DNA from: Pseudomonas fluorescens
Lineage (GTDB): Bacteria > Pseudomonadota > Gammaproteobacteria > Pseudomonadales > Pseudomonadaceae
Direction: 5' to 3'
Assembly (NCBI RefSeq): GCF_902497775.2
Contig: NZ_OZ024668.1
Coordinates: forward strand, 953,826-1,017,825
DNA length: 64,000 nucleotides
The notes beneath the pieces are model-generated. The model was not told the DNA's origin. It worked only from the letters and a program-made list of their open reading frames with translations, and searched no databases. Positions 49,737 through 59,086 of this stretch are shown here, piece by piece; the first letter of the stretch is position 1; the number at the start of each line of letters is the position of its first letter. The position numbers and the translations under genes are program-made.

Positions 49737-50339
49737 ATGTACAAGGTTTACGGCGACTACCAGTCGGGCAACTGCTACAAGATCAAGCTCATGCTGCACC
49801 TGCTCGACCTGCCTTATGAGTGGCATTCGGTTGATATCCTCAAGGGCGAGACGGAAACCCCGGCGTTCCTGACCATGAACCCCAACGGCAAGGTGCCGGT
49901 GCTGGAGCTCGAGGATGGCACTTACCTGTGGGAGTCCAACGCGATTCTCAACTTCCTCGCCGATGGCAGCGAGTTCCTGCCCACCGAGCCGCGTTTGCGC
50001 ACCCAGGTGCTGCAATGGCAGTTCTTCGAGCAATACAGCCATGAGCCGTACATTGCCGTGGCGCGCTTCATCCAGTTCTACCTGGGGCTGCCACAAGACC
50101 GGCTGGAGGAGTACAAGACCTTGCACAAGGGCGGCTACAAGGCCCTGCGGGTGATGGAGAAACAGCTGCAGCTAACGCCGTACCTGGTGGGCGAGACCTA
50201 CTCGATCGCCGACGTGGCGTTGTACGCCTACACCCATGTTGCTAATCAAGGTGGCTTCGACCTCGACGGTTACCCGGGTATCCAGGCATGGCTGGAACGT
50301 GTGGCCAGCCATCCCTGTCACGTGACCATGCTCGGCTGA
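49737..50339 (+). CDS. glutathione S-transferase family protein
   Basis: 200 residues: N-terminal thioredoxin-like domain with SGNCYKIKLMLHLLDLPYEW, cis-Pro NGKVPVLEL and ESNAIL glutathione motif, then a helical C-terminal domain with YSIADVALYAYTH. The N-terminal Ser/Cys (SGNCY) suggests a beta- or Ser-type GST. Substrate unknown. It is divergent from the BenE gene. Confidence 0.88.
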   Translation: MYKVYGDYQSGNCYKIKLMLHLLDLPYEWHSVDILKGETETPAFLTMNPNGKVPVLELEDGTYLWESNAILNFLADGSEFLPTEPRLRTQVLQWQFFEQYSHEPYIAVARFIQFYLGLPQDRLEEYKTLHKGGYKALRVMEKQLQLTPYLVGETYSIADVALYAYTHVANQGGFDLDGYPGIQAWLERVASHPCHVTMLG

Positions 50340-50343
50340 GCGA

Positions 50344-50712
50344 TCAGGCGGCAAAACGCTTGTTGAGGTAGTCGATGATCACCTTGGATTCATACATCCA
50401 GGTGGTCTTGCCGTCTTCCTCGATACGCAGGCACGGCACTTTGATCTTGCCGCCTTCAGCGAGCAAGGCCTGGCGGTCCTGTTCATTGTTCTTGGCATCG
50501 CGCAGCGCCACCGGCACGTTCAGACGGTGCAGGGTGCGGCGGGTCTTCACGCAGAACGGGCAGGCGTGAAACTGGTACAGGCTCAGGCCCTTGGCTTGCT
50601 GCTCGACCAGGGCCTGGGCGGCCGGGTCGCGCTTGAGCTTGGCCGGGCGGCTGATCCAGTCACCGAACACAATCAACTGGCCGAGGCCCACACGCAGTGC
50701 TTTGACGATCAT
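50344..50712 (-). CDS. glutaredoxin-like / GST N-domain protein
   Basis: 122 residues. An N-terminal hydrophobic helix (LRVGLGQLIVFGDWIS) precedes a thioredoxin fold with active site HACPFCVKTRRTL, a KVPCLRI cis-Pro strand and a C-terminal SKVIIDYLNKRF. The CPFC site suggests a dithiol glutaredoxin-like activity, possibly membrane-associated. It is downstream of folE on the same strand, beyond the folE terminator. Confidence 0.82.
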   Translation of the reverse strand: MIVKALRVGLGQLIVFGDWISRPAKLKRDPAAQALVEQQAKGLSLYQFHACPFCVKTRRTLHRLNVPVALRDAKNNEQDRQALLAEGGKIKVPCLRIEEDGKTTWMYESKVIIDYLNKRFAA

Positions 50713-50727
50713 GGCAACTCCTCAGGA

Positions 50728-50757
50728 TAAAAAAAGCCGACCACGAAAGGTCGGCTT
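50728..50757 (-). terminator. Rho-independent terminator after folE
   Basis: On the minus strand AAGCCGACC / GGTCGGCTT (six-base loop) is followed by seven T, 15 bases after the folE stop. Confidence 0.9.
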
Positions 50758-50771
50758 GCAGTCTGGCCCGA

Positions 50772-51317
50772 TTACTTGATCAGGCTGAGAAACTCGCTGC
50801 GGGTCGCGGCGTTTTCACGGAATTCGCCGAGCATCACCGACGTGATCATGGTCGAGTTCTGTTTTTCCACACCGCGCATCATCATGCACATGTGCTTGGC
50901 CTCGATGACCACGGCAACGCCCAGGGCGCCGGTGACCTGCTGGATCGCTTCGGCGATCTGGCGGCTGAGGTTTTCCTGGATCTGCAGGCGACGTGCGTAC
51001 ATGTCGACGATCCGCGCCACCTTCGACAGCCCCAGGACCTTGCCGTCAGGGATGTAGGCAACGTGGGCCTTGCCGATGAACGGCAGCATGTGGTGCTCGC
51101 ACAGCGAGTACAGCTCGATGTCCTTGACCAGGACCATTTCGCTGTTATCGGAGCTGAACAGGGCGCCGTTGGTCACTTCTTCCAGGGTTTGCTCATAACC
51201 GCGGCAAAGGTACTGCATGGCCTTCGCAGCCCGCTTGGGCGTGTCGAGCAGGCCCTCGCGGGAGACATCCTCGCCAAGCTGGCCAAGGATCGCGGTGTAG
51301 TTCTGTTCCAGGGACAT
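50772..51317 (-). CDS. folE: GTP cyclohydrolase I
   Basis: 181 residues. Zinc ligands are in [10 protein letters not shown] (Cys, His) and the second Cys region [23 protein letters not shown] and [20 protein letters not shown] are also family-specific. It converts GTP to dihydroneopterin triphosphate, the first step to folate. The gene begins 70 bases after the smr gene on the same strand. Confidence 0.95.
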   Translation of the reverse strand: MSLEQNYTAILGQLGEDVSREGLLDTPKRAAKAMQYLCRGYEQTLEEVTNGALFSSDNSEMVLVKDIELYSLCEHHMLPFIGKAHVAYIPDGKVLGLSKVARIVDMYARRLQIQENLSRQIAEAIQQVTGALGVAVVIEAKHMCMMMRGVEKQNSTMITSVMLGEFRENAATRSEFLSLIK

Positions 51318-51386
51318 GGATCTACCTGTGGGATTTATCGCAAACGCGAAGGGTACGGCGGCGGCGGCGGCGCTGCAAGTACGGCG

Positions 51387-51944
51387 TTACTCGTCACGGC
51401 CTTCGAGCATAGTTCGCTTGAGCATGACATACACCGCGCCAGTACCGCCATGGCGGGCCTGGCATGAGGTAAAACCGAGCACTTGCGGGTGCTGGCGCAG
51501 CCAGGTGTTGACGTGGCTCTTGATCATTGGCCGCTTGCCATCCAGGCGTACCGCCTTGCCGTGGGTGACGCGAACGCAGCGCACTTCAAAGCGGGTCGCT
51601 TCGGCGAGGAAGGCCCACAGGGTTTCCCGGGCCTTTTCGACGGTCATGCCGTGCAGGTCGAGGCTGCCTTCAAAACCGATCTGGCCCAGCTTGAGCTTGC
51701 GCATCTGGCTTTCCTGGACGCCGTCACGGCTCCAGTGCAGGTCGTCTTCGGGGCCGACATCAATGACAAACTGGTCCGACAGGCCATCGACCACGGTCTG
51801 GTCGCTGCGTACCGTTGCAGCCTGGCGCAGGCTCGCCAGCTTCTTGCGGTCGGCCTTGGGTTTGCCGACTTCGGCGCGATCATGCGTGATCGGCTTGACG
51901 CCGCGCATCTCGCTTTTGAACAGGGAAAAATCGTCGTCTTGCAT
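51387..51944 (-). CDS. Smr domain protein
   Basis: 185 residues. The N-terminal half is polar and probably linear. The C-terminal Smr domain has LDLHGMTVEKARETLWAFL, VRVTHGKAVRLDGKRPMIKSHVNTWL and ARHGGTGAVYVMLKR. Stand-alone Smr proteins (YdaL/SmrB type) have nuclease activity; SmrB acts in ribosome rescue in E. coli. Which branch this is cannot be decided by eye. Confidence 0.87.
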   Translation of the reverse strand: MQDDDFSLFKSEMRGVKPITHDRAEVGKPKADRKKLASLRQAATVRSDQTVVDGLSDQFVIDVGPEDDLHWSRDGVQESQMRKLKLGQIGFEGSLDLHGMTVEKARETLWAFLAEATRFEVRCVRVTHGKAVRLDGKRPMIKSHVNTWLRQHPQVLGFTSCQARHGGTGAVYVMLKRTMLEGRDE

Positions 51945-51996
51945 GTAAGCCTCCGCCTGGGCGGCGTAGTTTACGCGACTCCCCCAAAGCGTGCAG

Positions 51997-52317
51997 TCAA
52001 TCGTGTTTTTTCATCAGGTGCGGTGACAGGTTGAGCTCGCGGCTACGGCGCAGGCGCAAGCGGCTGCGGCGCCAGAACCACACGCCCAGGTACAGCAACA
52101 GCAGGCCAAGGCCAAGCAAGACACTGGCGCCGGCCGGGTTGGCATTGAGTTCGCCCAGGGCCGCGGGGCGGCCCAGCAGGCTGGCGGCACCGGCCATGGC
52201 CAGGAGCACGCCGGCGGTTGCTAGCAACGCCGAAAACGCCGCAGCCAGGCGCATGCCCCAGTTACGGGGCGTGCGTGGGCGCAAGCGTTTGGCATCAAAA
52301 CCATCGGATATTTTCAT
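51997..52317 (-). CDS. small two-helix membrane protein
   Basis: 106 residues. Hydrophobic segments ~23-46 and ~64-82 are flanked by basic stretches (KRLRPRTPRNWG and WFWRRSRLRLRRSRE), giving a likely N-in/C-in inner-membrane protein. I do not recognise the family. It lies between the Smr gene and the cysteine-hydrolase homologue on the same strand, with GGAAATCGGA upstream. Confidence 0.65.
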   Translation of the reverse strand: MKISDGFDAKRLRPRTPRNWGMRLAAAFSALLATAGVLLAMAGAASLLGRPAALGELNANPAGASVLLGLGLLLLYLGVWFWRRSRLRLRRSRELNLSPHLMKKHD

Positions 52318-52370
52318 TCCGATTTCCTCTATGGATATCCGGCGTTGGACCGAAAAGCCTTGAGGTGGTT

Positions 52371-52389
52371 CCGCCCGGCTGCCGGGCGG
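52371..52389. other. hairpin downstream of the hydrolase homologue
   Basis: CCGCCCGG / CCGGGCGG with a three-base loop lies just past the minus-strand stop at 52394. There is no T run, so this may be a Rho-dependent end or a processing site. Confidence 0.5.
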
Positions 52390-52393
52390 TCGC

Positions 52394-52984
52394 TCAGATC
52401 AGGCTGGTGGTGGGCGCCACGCAGGCAAAGTTGTCGGCCATGATCGCCATCTCGCTCTGCTGGATCTGCGCTGCTGGAATCACGCCATCCTTGAACGGCA
52501 GGTCGCGGGTGGCGCAAGCGTCTTCGATCAGGGTGCAGCGGTAGCCGTAGTCCTTGGCCCGGCGCACGGTGGTGCTGACGCTGGAGTGGCTCATGAAGCC
52601 GCAGACGATCAGGTCCAGGTGGCCATACTTCTGCAGGGTCTCGTGCAGGGTGGTGTTCTTGAAAGCATTGGGCATGCGCTTTTCGATGATCACTTCATCG
52701 CCCACAGGCTCCAGGCCCGGGATGAATTCACCGCGTGGGCCCTGCGGGTCGAACATGCCGCCGACGGTACCCAGGTGACGCACGTGGATGATCGGGCGCC
52801 CGGCCTTGCGGGCCGCCTCAAGCATTTTAGCGATGTTGGCGACGGCCGCGTCCATGCCCGAGAGCGCCAGGGGACCGCTGAGGTACTCCTTTTGCGCATC
52901 GATAATCACCAGGCTGGCGTTGTTCAGCTTGGCCGGCGGATAGCCGCGACCGCTGAGGTGGAACATCGTCATTGGAACAGACAT
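52394..52984 (-). CDS. isochorismatase-like cysteine hydrolase homologue, Cys replaced by Ser
   Basis: 196 residues of the isochorismatase superfamily. Asp29 (LVIIDAQ) and Lys102 (EKRMPNAF) of the triad are present. The third position, six residues after Gly129 in VCGFMSHSSVSTTVR, is Ser135 rather than the usual Cys. It may be a Ser-type enzyme, like the non-cysteine isochorismatases, or act on another substrate. ATG 52984 has AAGGAG upstream. The product is cytoplasmic. Confidence 0.85.
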   Translation of the reverse strand: MSVPMTMFHLSGRGYPPAKLNNASLVIIDAQKEYLSGPLALSGMDAAVANIAKMLEAARKAGRPIIHVRHLGTVGGMFDPQGPRGEFIPGLEPVGDEVIIEKRMPNAFKNTTLHETLQKYGHLDLIVCGFMSHSSVSTTVRRAKDYGYRCTLIEDACATRDLPFKDGVIPAAQIQQSEMAIMADNFACVAPTTSLI

Positions 52985-53173
52985 CAAGGGCTCCTTTGGA
53001 TAGGGCTTTTACCCTATTGTCCCCTGCCTGAGCACTTATGTGAATCGCTTCGCGTACAACCGGCGTCGTTAGTGGCCTGCAGCCACCTTGGCGATATCCT
53101 TACAGGGTGTTTTTGCCGATCATTTCTTTTGCCGGGCTGTTAGAATCGCAGGTCGTCTTTCAAGGAGTCTGTT

Positions 53174-54082
53174 GTGATCACTTCTCGCTTGCGCACCCTG
53201 CGCGATCATATCCGTTGGGCCGTCAGCCGTTTCCACGAGCATGGCCTGTTTTTCGGTCATGGCGCCGACAACGCCTGGGATGAAGCGCGGCTGCTGGTAC
53301 TGGGCTCGGTGCACCTGCCCTGGGAAGTCGCCGACGCCTACCTGGACTGCCAGCTGGAAGACGACGAGTTGGTCAACCTGCAGCGTATGCTCAAACGCCG
53401 CATCGAAGACCGCGTGCCGACCGCCTACCTGCTGGGTGAGGCCTGGTTCTGCGGCCTGGCGTTCATTGTCGATGAGCGCGTGCTGATCCCGCGCTCACCG
53501 ATTGGCGAGCTGATCGAAAAACGCTTCGAGCCGTGGCTGGCCAGCGAGCCTGCGCGCATCCTCGACCTGTGCACCGGCTCCGGCTGCATCGGCATCGTCA
53601 GCGCCGAGGTGTTCCCCGAGGCTGAAGTGGTCCTGGCCGACCTGTCCTTCGAGGCGCTGGAAGTCGCCAACCAGAACATCGAGCGTCATGGCCTGGAAGA
53701 GCGCGTCTATACCGTGCAGGGCGATGGTTTCGCCGGTTTGCCGGGGCAGCGTTTCGACCTGATCCTGTCCAACCCGCCGTACGTCGATGCCGAAGACTTT
53801 GCCGACATGCCCGAGGAGTATCACCACGAACCGGAACTGGGCCTGGCCTGCGGCAACGATGGCCTGGACCTGGTGCGGCGGATGCTGGCCGAAGCGGCAG
53901 ACCACCTGACCGAAAAAGGCTTGCTGATTGTCGAGGTGGGTAACAGCCAGGTGCATGTCGAGGCGCTATACCCCGAGGTGGATTTCGCCTGGCTGGAGTT
54001 CGAGCGCGGCGGGCACGGGGTGTTCATGCTCACGGCTGAGCAGTGCCGCCAGCATCAAGGGTTGTTTGCGTCGAAGGTGTAA
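53174..54082 (+). CDS. prmB: ribosomal protein L3 N5-glutamine methyltransferase
   Basis: 302 residues. The SAM motif [12 protein letters not shown] and the catalytic NPPY ([11 protein letters not shown]) are present; the [19 protein letters not shown] segment distinguishes PrmB from PrmC. It methylates a glutamine of ribosomal protein L3. GTG 53174 has AAGGAG upstream. In pseudomonads it lies close to aroC, as here. Confidence 0.93.
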   Translation: MITSRLRTLRDHIRWAVSRFHEHGLFFGHGADNAWDEARLLVLGSVHLPWEVADAYLDCQLEDDELVNLQRMLKRRIEDRVPTAYLLGEAWFCGLAFIVDERVLIPRSPIGELIEKRFEPWLASEPARILDLCTGSGCIGIVSAEVFPEAEVVLADLSFEALEVANQNIERHGLEERVYTVQGDGFAGLPGQRFDLILSNPPYVDAEDFADMPEEYHHEPELGLACGNDGLDLVRRMLAEAADHLTEKGLLIVEVGNSQVHVEALYPEVDFAWLEFERGGHGVFMLTAEQCRQHQGLFASKV

Positions 54083-54105
54083 GGCTGCAGCTCTGCAGTG
54101 AATCT

Positions 54106-54189
54106 ATCGCTGGCAAGCCCGCTCCCACAGGATTGGTGTCACCCCTGAGTGCACCACTAATCCAGTAGGAGTGGGCTTGACCGGCGATG
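54106..54189. repeat. diverged pair of REP half-elements
   Basis: ATCGCTGGCAAGCCCGCTCC (54106-54125) and, inverted, GTAGGAGTGGGCTTGACCGG (54165-54184). Both are degenerate REP sequences facing each other in the convergent gap between prmB and the next minus-strand gene. Confidence 0.7.
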
Positions 54190-54192
54190 TTG

Positions 54193-54990
54193 TTAGCGGT
54201 GAGTGGCAATCCAGATCAACAACCCCGCCTGAAACACCGCAAAAGCCACCAGGCAGGTGATGGTAAAACGCAGCCCGCTGTCTTCACGGCGGTACTTGCT
54301 GACCCGCTCGTCACGCTCGCGCAACTGCGCCTCTTTCTCCTGCAGATTCTGCTCGGCTTGTTGCAGCATCTGCGCGGCATCGAGAATCTCGATCCGCTGC
54401 ACCTTGTCACTGTTCCAGCCGCCCTTGAGCTCACCGACCTGTACATCGACGAAGCGCCCCTTCAGGTGCTGGGCGTCGGCGTACTCGACCTCCAGGCCAT
54501 GGCTGCGCAGCACATGGTCGCGGCGCAGGCGAGTATCTTCGTTGAGGGCGTCCTTGCTGGGCAGGGCCGCACCTTCGACCCGGTAGTGCGGCCACTTGCG
54601 CTGCGCCCATTGCACTGCCTGGTTCAGCAGAAAGCGTCCAAGGCCACGGTTCAGCGGTTCGATCTGCAAGCCGGTGTCCGGGGTGAAGGTGACCCGTTTT
54701 TCTTCATGGTCGACCCACACATCGAGGTGGTTCTGTTCCTTGCGCACCTTCTGCGCCGGCAACTGGATCGCCATGCGCAGCAGGCTGGTCTGCTTGTTGT
54801 GACGTTCGGCATAGCCGTACTGGACAAAACGCAGCGGCCGCGCACCGCTGTTGCGATCGGTCGGCAACGGCGCCAGGCGCAGCATCTGGAAGTGTTCGGG
54901 GGCAACATCGGCCCAGGGCAGGGGGGCAACTTCCGGTGCTGCCTGTTCGGCAGTCGTCTCGGCAGTGTCCTGGGGGGCGGCTTCGGTCAT
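54193..54990 (-). CDS. C-terminally anchored protein of unknown function
   Basis: 265 residues. ATG 54990 is preferred because AGGA lies eight bases upstream. The N-terminus is Ala/Glu/Pro-rich. A central domain contains HLDVWVDHEEKRVTFTPDTGLQIEPLNRGLGRFLL. A Gln/Glu coiled coil follows (LQQAEQNLQEKEAQLRERDERV), then a single C-terminal membrane helix ending in LLIWIATHR. I do not recognise the family. Topology suggests a cytoplasmic tail-anchored protein. Confidence 0.7.
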   Translation of the reverse strand: MTEAAPQDTAETTAEQAAPEVAPLPWADVAPEHFQMLRLAPLPTDRNSGARPLRFVQYGYAERHNKQTSLLRMAIQLPAQKVRKEQNHLDVWVDHEEKRVTFTPDTGLQIEPLNRGLGRFLLNQAVQWAQRKWPHYRVEGAALPSKDALNEDTRLRRDHVLRSHGLEVEYADAQHLKGRFVDVQVGELKGGWNSDKVQRIEILDAAQMLQQAEQNLQEKEAQLRERDERVSKYRREDSGLRFTITCLVAFAVFQAGLLIWIATHR

Positions 54991-55096
54991 CACGGCAATC
55001 CTCATGTGCGCAGCGGGCTGGTCGCATTGACGATGCCAGCACCGCTGTATCGGCAGGATTGGCCTGGACTGGAGGTGTAATTTCTGCGATTTGGCC

Positions 55097-56059
55097 TCAG
55101 CTGGCGGGCAACCGCTGAATGAAGTCGACAACGCGCTGGCCAACTTCGGCCGCTTGCGGCAGTTGCGGGTCAAGATAGCTGTCGCGTTGCTGGCTGATTT
55201 CCTCCGGTGCGATGCGCAGCATGTGGTTCATGCCCTTGATCAGCACCAGTTGCGCATCCGGCTTGGCGGCCTTGAGAATCTCGGCGTTGTCGACATTGAC
55301 CTGAAAGTCATGGGTACCCTGGATGATCAGCGCCGGTACCTTGACCTTGGCAAAGGCCTCGGCCGGATCCTGGCGGAACAGCGAAATCAGGTAGGGCTGC
55401 ACGCTCGGGCGCAGTACGTCCTGCAGGGGCAGGGGTACGCGGGAGGAAGTCTTGCCGTTTTTAAGGCGATCGAGGATGTCGTTGGCACTGGCCATGTAGC
55501 GCCCGGGGACCCGGTCGAATATCTGCGCACGAAACGCCTTGTCGATCGTCCAGCCACTGCCGGCGATGCTGATCATGGCACTGGCGCCGCTTTGCTCGGC
55601 GGCAAGGCTGGCGATCAGCGCACCTTCACTGTGGCCGAGCAGGACCAGGCGGCCGAAGCGCGGGTCAGCCTTGATCTTCTGGCTCCAGGCCACTGCATCG
55701 GCGACGTAGCGCTCCACTGTCAGGTCGCGCTCGTCCGGGGTGGCCGCAAGGCTTGCAGCAACGCCGCGCTTGTCATAGCGCACACTGGCGATATTGTTCT
55801 TCGCCAGGGTCAGGGCCAGTTGCTTGAGGTTGTCGGTGTTGCCGCCGTAGGGGTTGTTGCCATTGCGGTCGGTGGGGCCGGAGCCGGCAATGATCAGCAC
55901 CACCGGGGGCGGCTGCTCGGTGCGCGGCAACAGCAGGCTGCCGTGCAGCACGCCGCTGCCGGTGTCGAGGCTGAGCGGGCGCTGAAACACGGTCGGGGCA
56001 GCAGCCTGGAGCAGGCCACTGAACAGCAGGGCAATTACCGCAACAATACGCAACATCAT
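55097..56059 (-). CDS. exported alpha/beta hydrolase
   Basis: 320 residues with a signal peptide ~1-20 (LLFSGLLQAAA). The alpha/beta hydrolase core has oxyanion region GSGPTDRNGN, nucleophile elbow GHSEGA, and probable Asp/His at QGTHD and GMNHML. Periplasmic esterase or lipase-like; substrate unknown. It is divergent from aroC across a 133-base gap. Confidence 0.85.
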   Translation of the reverse strand: MMLRIVAVIALLFSGLLQAAAPTVFQRPLSLDTGSGVLHGSLLLPRTEQPPPVVLIIAGSGPTDRNGNNPYGGNTDNLKQLALTLAKNNIASVRYDKRGVAASLAATPDERDLTVERYVADAVAWSQKIKADPRFGRLVLLGHSEGALIASLAAEQSGASAMISIAGSGWTIDKAFRAQIFDRVPGRYMASANDILDRLKNGKTSSRVPLPLQDVLRPSVQPYLISLFRQDPAEAFAKVKVPALIIQGTHDFQVNVDNAEILKAAKPDAQLVLIKGMNHMLRIAPEEISQQRDSYLDPQLPQAAEVGQRVVDFIQRLPAS

Positions 56060-56192
56060 CAGGCCACTATCGAGAGAGTGCGGTTTGGACCGAGGCGGGC
56101 GCAGAAGGTTCGCCGTCAGGGATGAACTGAATGGTTAGCCTGCGTATACTGGCGGCCTTGTTCAAATCTGGCTGAATCGCGGAGCGTCCTGC

Positions 56193-57284
56193 ATGTCCGG
56201 CAATACCTACGGCAAGCTGTTCACTGTCACCACCGCTGGCGAAAGCCATGGCCCGGCGTTGGTCGCCATTGTCGATGGCTGCCCGCCGGGCCTGGAAATT
56301 TCCCTGGCTGACCTGCAGCACGACCTGGACCGGCGCAAGCCGGGCACCAGCCGCCACACTACCCAGCGCCAGGAAGCCGACGAAGTCGAAATCCTCTCGG
56401 GTGTATTCGAAGGCCGCACCACCGGCTGCTCCATCGGGCTGCTGATTCGCAACACCGACCAGAAGTCCAAGGACTACTCGGCGATCAAGGACCTGTTCCG
56501 CCCGGCCCACGCCGACTACACCTACCACCACAAGTACGGTGAGCGTGACTACCGTGGCGGTGGCCGCAGCTCGGCGCGCGAAACCGCCATGCGCGTGGCC
56601 GCCGGAGCCATCGCCAAGAAGTACCTGGCCAGCCAGGGCATCCGCATCCGCGGCTACATGAGCCAGCTCGGCCCGATCGAAATCCCCTTCAAGACCTGGG
56701 ACTCGGTGGAGCAGAACGCCTTCTTCAGCCCGGACCCGGACAAGGTCCCGGAGCTTGAGGCGTACATGGACCAACTGCGCCGCGACCAGGATTCGGTCGG
56801 GGCGAAGATCACCGTGGTGGCCGAAGGTGTCATGCCCGGCCTGGGCGAGCCGATCTTCGATCGCCTGGATGCCGAGCTTGCCCACGCGCTGATGAGCATC
56901 AACGCGGTCAAGGGCGTGGAAATTGGTGCCGGTTTTGCCAGCGTCGCCCAACGCGGTACCGAGCACCGTGACGAGCTGACCCCGGAAGGCTTTCTCAGCA
57001 ACAATGCCGGCGGCATTCTCGGCGGTATTTCCTCCGGCCAGCCGATCGTTGCGCACCTGGCGCTCAAGCCGACCTCGAGTATCACCACCCCGGGCCGTTC
57101 CATCGACGTCGATGGCAACCCGGTTGAAGTGATCACCAAGGGCCGTCACGATCCGTGCGTGGGTATCCGCGCTACGCCGATTGCCGAAGCGATGATGGCC
57201 ATCGTGCTGATGGATCACCTGCTGCGCCACCGCGGGCAGAACGCCGATGTACGGGTGAAGACCCCGGTGCTGGGCCAGCTGTAA
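56193..57284 (+). CDS. aroC: chorismate synthase
   Basis: 363 residues. Signatures [14 protein letters not shown] near the N-terminus, [19 protein letters not shown], and [17 protein letters not shown] near the C-terminus are complete. The enzyme uses reduced FMN to make chorismate from EPSP, linking to the tyrA-aroA and pheA genes elsewhere in this window. ATG 56193. Confidence 0.97.
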   Translation: MSGNTYGKLFTVTTAGESHGPALVAIVDGCPPGLEISLADLQHDLDRRKPGTSRHTTQRQEADEVEILSGVFEGRTTGCSIGLLIRNTDQKSKDYSAIKDLFRPAHADYTYHHKYGERDYRGGGRSSARETAMRVAAGAIAKKYLASQGIRIRGYMSQLGPIEIPFKTWDSVEQNAFFSPDPDKVPELEAYMDQLRRDQDSVGAKITVVAEGVMPGLGEPIFDRLDAELAHALMSINAVKGVEIGAGFASVAQRGTEHRDELTPEGFLSNNAGGILGGISSGQPIVAHLALKPTSSITTPGRSIDVDGNPVEVITKGRHDPCVGIRATPIAEAMMAIVLMDHLLRHRGQNADVRVKTPVLGQL

Positions 57285-57322
57285 TGCTGGCACCTGCCAT
57301 TCGCGCTGCGGCTCGCTGAGCC

Positions 57323-58471
57323 GTGGCGGCGATTCCCTACTGGCGGCTGTCCAGTTTCTACCTGTTTTACTTCGCCTTGCTCGGCTCGACCGCGCCGTTT
57401 CTGGCGTTGTATTTCGATCATCTGGGCTTTTCCAGCGCGCGCATCGGCGAGTTGGTCGCCATTCCCATGCTGATGCGCTGCGTGGCCCCAAACCTGTGGG
57501 GCTGGCTGGGTGATCGCAGTGGCCAGCGCCTGCTGATCGTGCGCCTGGGCGCGTTGTCGACCCTGGCGACCTTTTCGTTGATCTTCTTCGGCAAAAGTTA
57601 CGCCTGGCTGGCGCTGGTGATGGCTTTGCATGCGTTCTTCTGGCATGCGGTATTACCGCAGTTCGAGGTCATCACCCTGGCCCACCTGCAAGGGCAGACC
57701 GCACGTTACAGCCAGATCCGCCTGTGGGGTTCGATCGGCTTCATCCTCACCGTGGTCGGCCTGGGCCGGCTGTTCGACGGGTTGAGCCTGGATATCTACC
57801 CGGTGGCGCTGGTGATCATCATGGCCGGTATCGTCCTGGCCAGCCTCTGGGTGCCCAATGCCCAGCCGCCGGGGCAGAACGACCGGGCCAGCGGCGGCGG
57901 TTTTCTCCAGCAGCTGGCCAGCCCCGGCGTTGCCGCGTTTTACCTGTGCGTGGCGTTGATGCAATTGAGCCACGGCCCCTACTACACCTTCCTGACCCTG
58001 CACCTTGAACACCTGGGCTACAGCCGCGGCACCATCGGCATGCTCTGGGCGCTGGGGGTGGTGGCCGAGGTGCTGATGTTTCTGGCCATGAGCTGGATTC
58101 TGGCGCGGGTGTCGCTACGCCGGGTGCTGTTGGCCAGTTTTGCCCTGGCGGCACTGCGCTGGGCGCTGCTCGGTAACTTTGCCGAGCATCTGGGCGTGCT
58201 GCTGTTTGCCCAGGTCCTGCATGCGGCCACCTTCGGCAGCTTCCATGCGGCGGCGATTGCCTTCGTGCAGCGTAGCTTCGGCGCCCGCCAGCAAGGCCAG
58301 GGTCAGGCGCTGTATGCCGCACTCGCCGGTACCGGCGGTGCGCTGGGCGCCTTGTATTCGGGCTACAGCTGGAACCTGCTGGGGGCGGCGACCACCTTTA
58401 GTATTGCCAGCGTCGCAGCCCTGGCCGCAGCCGTTATCATTGCGCTTCGAATGAAAGAGGACAGGGCATGA
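57323..58471 (+). CDS. MFS transporter, PP-type (nucleoside/phenylpropionate-like)
   Basis: 382 residues, 12 helices. The N-terminus IPYWRLSSFYLFYFALLGSTAPFLALYF and the loop WGWLGDRSGQRL match the HcaT-like MFS group seen after aroC in pseudomonads. GTG 57323 start, 38 bases after aroC, so possibly cotranscribed. Substrate unknown. Confidence 0.85.
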   Translation: MAAIPYWRLSSFYLFYFALLGSTAPFLALYFDHLGFSSARIGELVAIPMLMRCVAPNLWGWLGDRSGQRLLIVRLGALSTLATFSLIFFGKSYAWLALVMALHAFFWHAVLPQFEVITLAHLQGQTARYSQIRLWGSIGFILTVVGLGRLFDGLSLDIYPVALVIIMAGIVLASLWVPNAQPPGQNDRASGGGFLQQLASPGVAAFYLCVALMQLSHGPYYTFLTLHLEHLGYSRGTIGMLWALGVVAEVLMFLAMSWILARVSLRRVLLASFALAALRWALLGNFAEHLGVLLFAQVLHAATFGSFHAAAIAFVQRSFGARQQGQGQALYAALAGTGGALGALYSGYSWNLLGAATTFSIASVAALAAAVIIALRMKEDRA

Positions 58472-58507
58472 GCCTTGGCCGTGAACCGGTAGTAAGGAGT
58501 TGCCCCG

Positions 58508-59026
58508 ATGAGCAGCCTTAGCGTGTATCACCAGTCCACCCCGGACATTCCCAACAAGGTACTGACGCACCTGGAGGATATCGCCGCGACCTTGGCCGAG
58601 CAGGGCGTGCGTTTCACCCGTTGGCAAGCTGGCGCGCCGATTCAGGCGGGCGCCAGCGATCAGCAGGTGATCGACGCTTATCAAGCCAATATCGATGCGC
58701 TGAAGGCCGAGACTGGTTACGCCAGTGTCGAGGTGACCCGCGAAACGGACGCCAGTTTGCTCGCCGAACACACCTGTGACGAGCAACGACTGCACTTTTT
58801 TGCCGCCGGGCGCGGGCTGGTCAGCCTGCGGATCGAGGACTATATCTATGCGGTGTTGTGCGAGAAGGGCGATCTGATCGGCGTACCGGCGGGGGTCAGG
58901 CATTGGCTCGACATGGGCGAGGAGCCGCGGTTCGTGGCGATTCGGGTGTTTAACCAGGCACAAGGTTCGGTTGCCATCTTTACTGGCGACAAGATCGCTG
59001 CAGACTTTCCTCGGCTTGATGACTGA
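58508..59026 (+). CDS. acireductone dioxygenase homologue lacking two metal ligands
   Basis: 172 residues, clearly of the ARD cupin family (SLSVYHQSTPD, LCEKGDLIGVPAGVRHWLDMG, FVAIRVFNQAQG, FPRLDD). The family metal motif EHxHxxxE reads EHTCDEQR: His88 and His132 remain but the second His is Cys90 and the Glu is Arg94. It is also several residues shorter than usual before this motif. The usual partners mtnB and mtnC are not adjacent. It may be a neofunctionalised paralogue or an inactive copy. ATG 58508, after AAGGAG. Confidence 0.85.
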   Translation: MSSLSVYHQSTPDIPNKVLTHLEDIAATLAEQGVRFTRWQAGAPIQAGASDQQVIDAYQANIDALKAETGYASVEVTRETDASLLAEHTCDEQRLHFFAAGRGLVSLRIEDYIYAVLCEKGDLIGVPAGVRHWLDMGEEPRFVAIRVFNQAQGSVAIFTGDKIAADFPRLDD

Positions 59027-59036
59027 GTGATCGCCA

Positions 59037-59084
59037 TCGCGGGGCAAGCCCGCTCCTACAGGTAGGAGCGGGCTTGCCCCGCGA
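59037..59084. repeat. perfect REP doublet (REPIN-like)
   Basis: A 23-bp perfect inverted repeat with a two-base AG centre; the arm reads TCGCGGGGCAAGCCCGCTCC then TAC. It fills the 60-base gap between the dioxygenase homologue and the convergent DUF3509 gene, where it could act as a two-way terminator. Confidence 0.92.
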
Positions 59085-59086
59085 AG

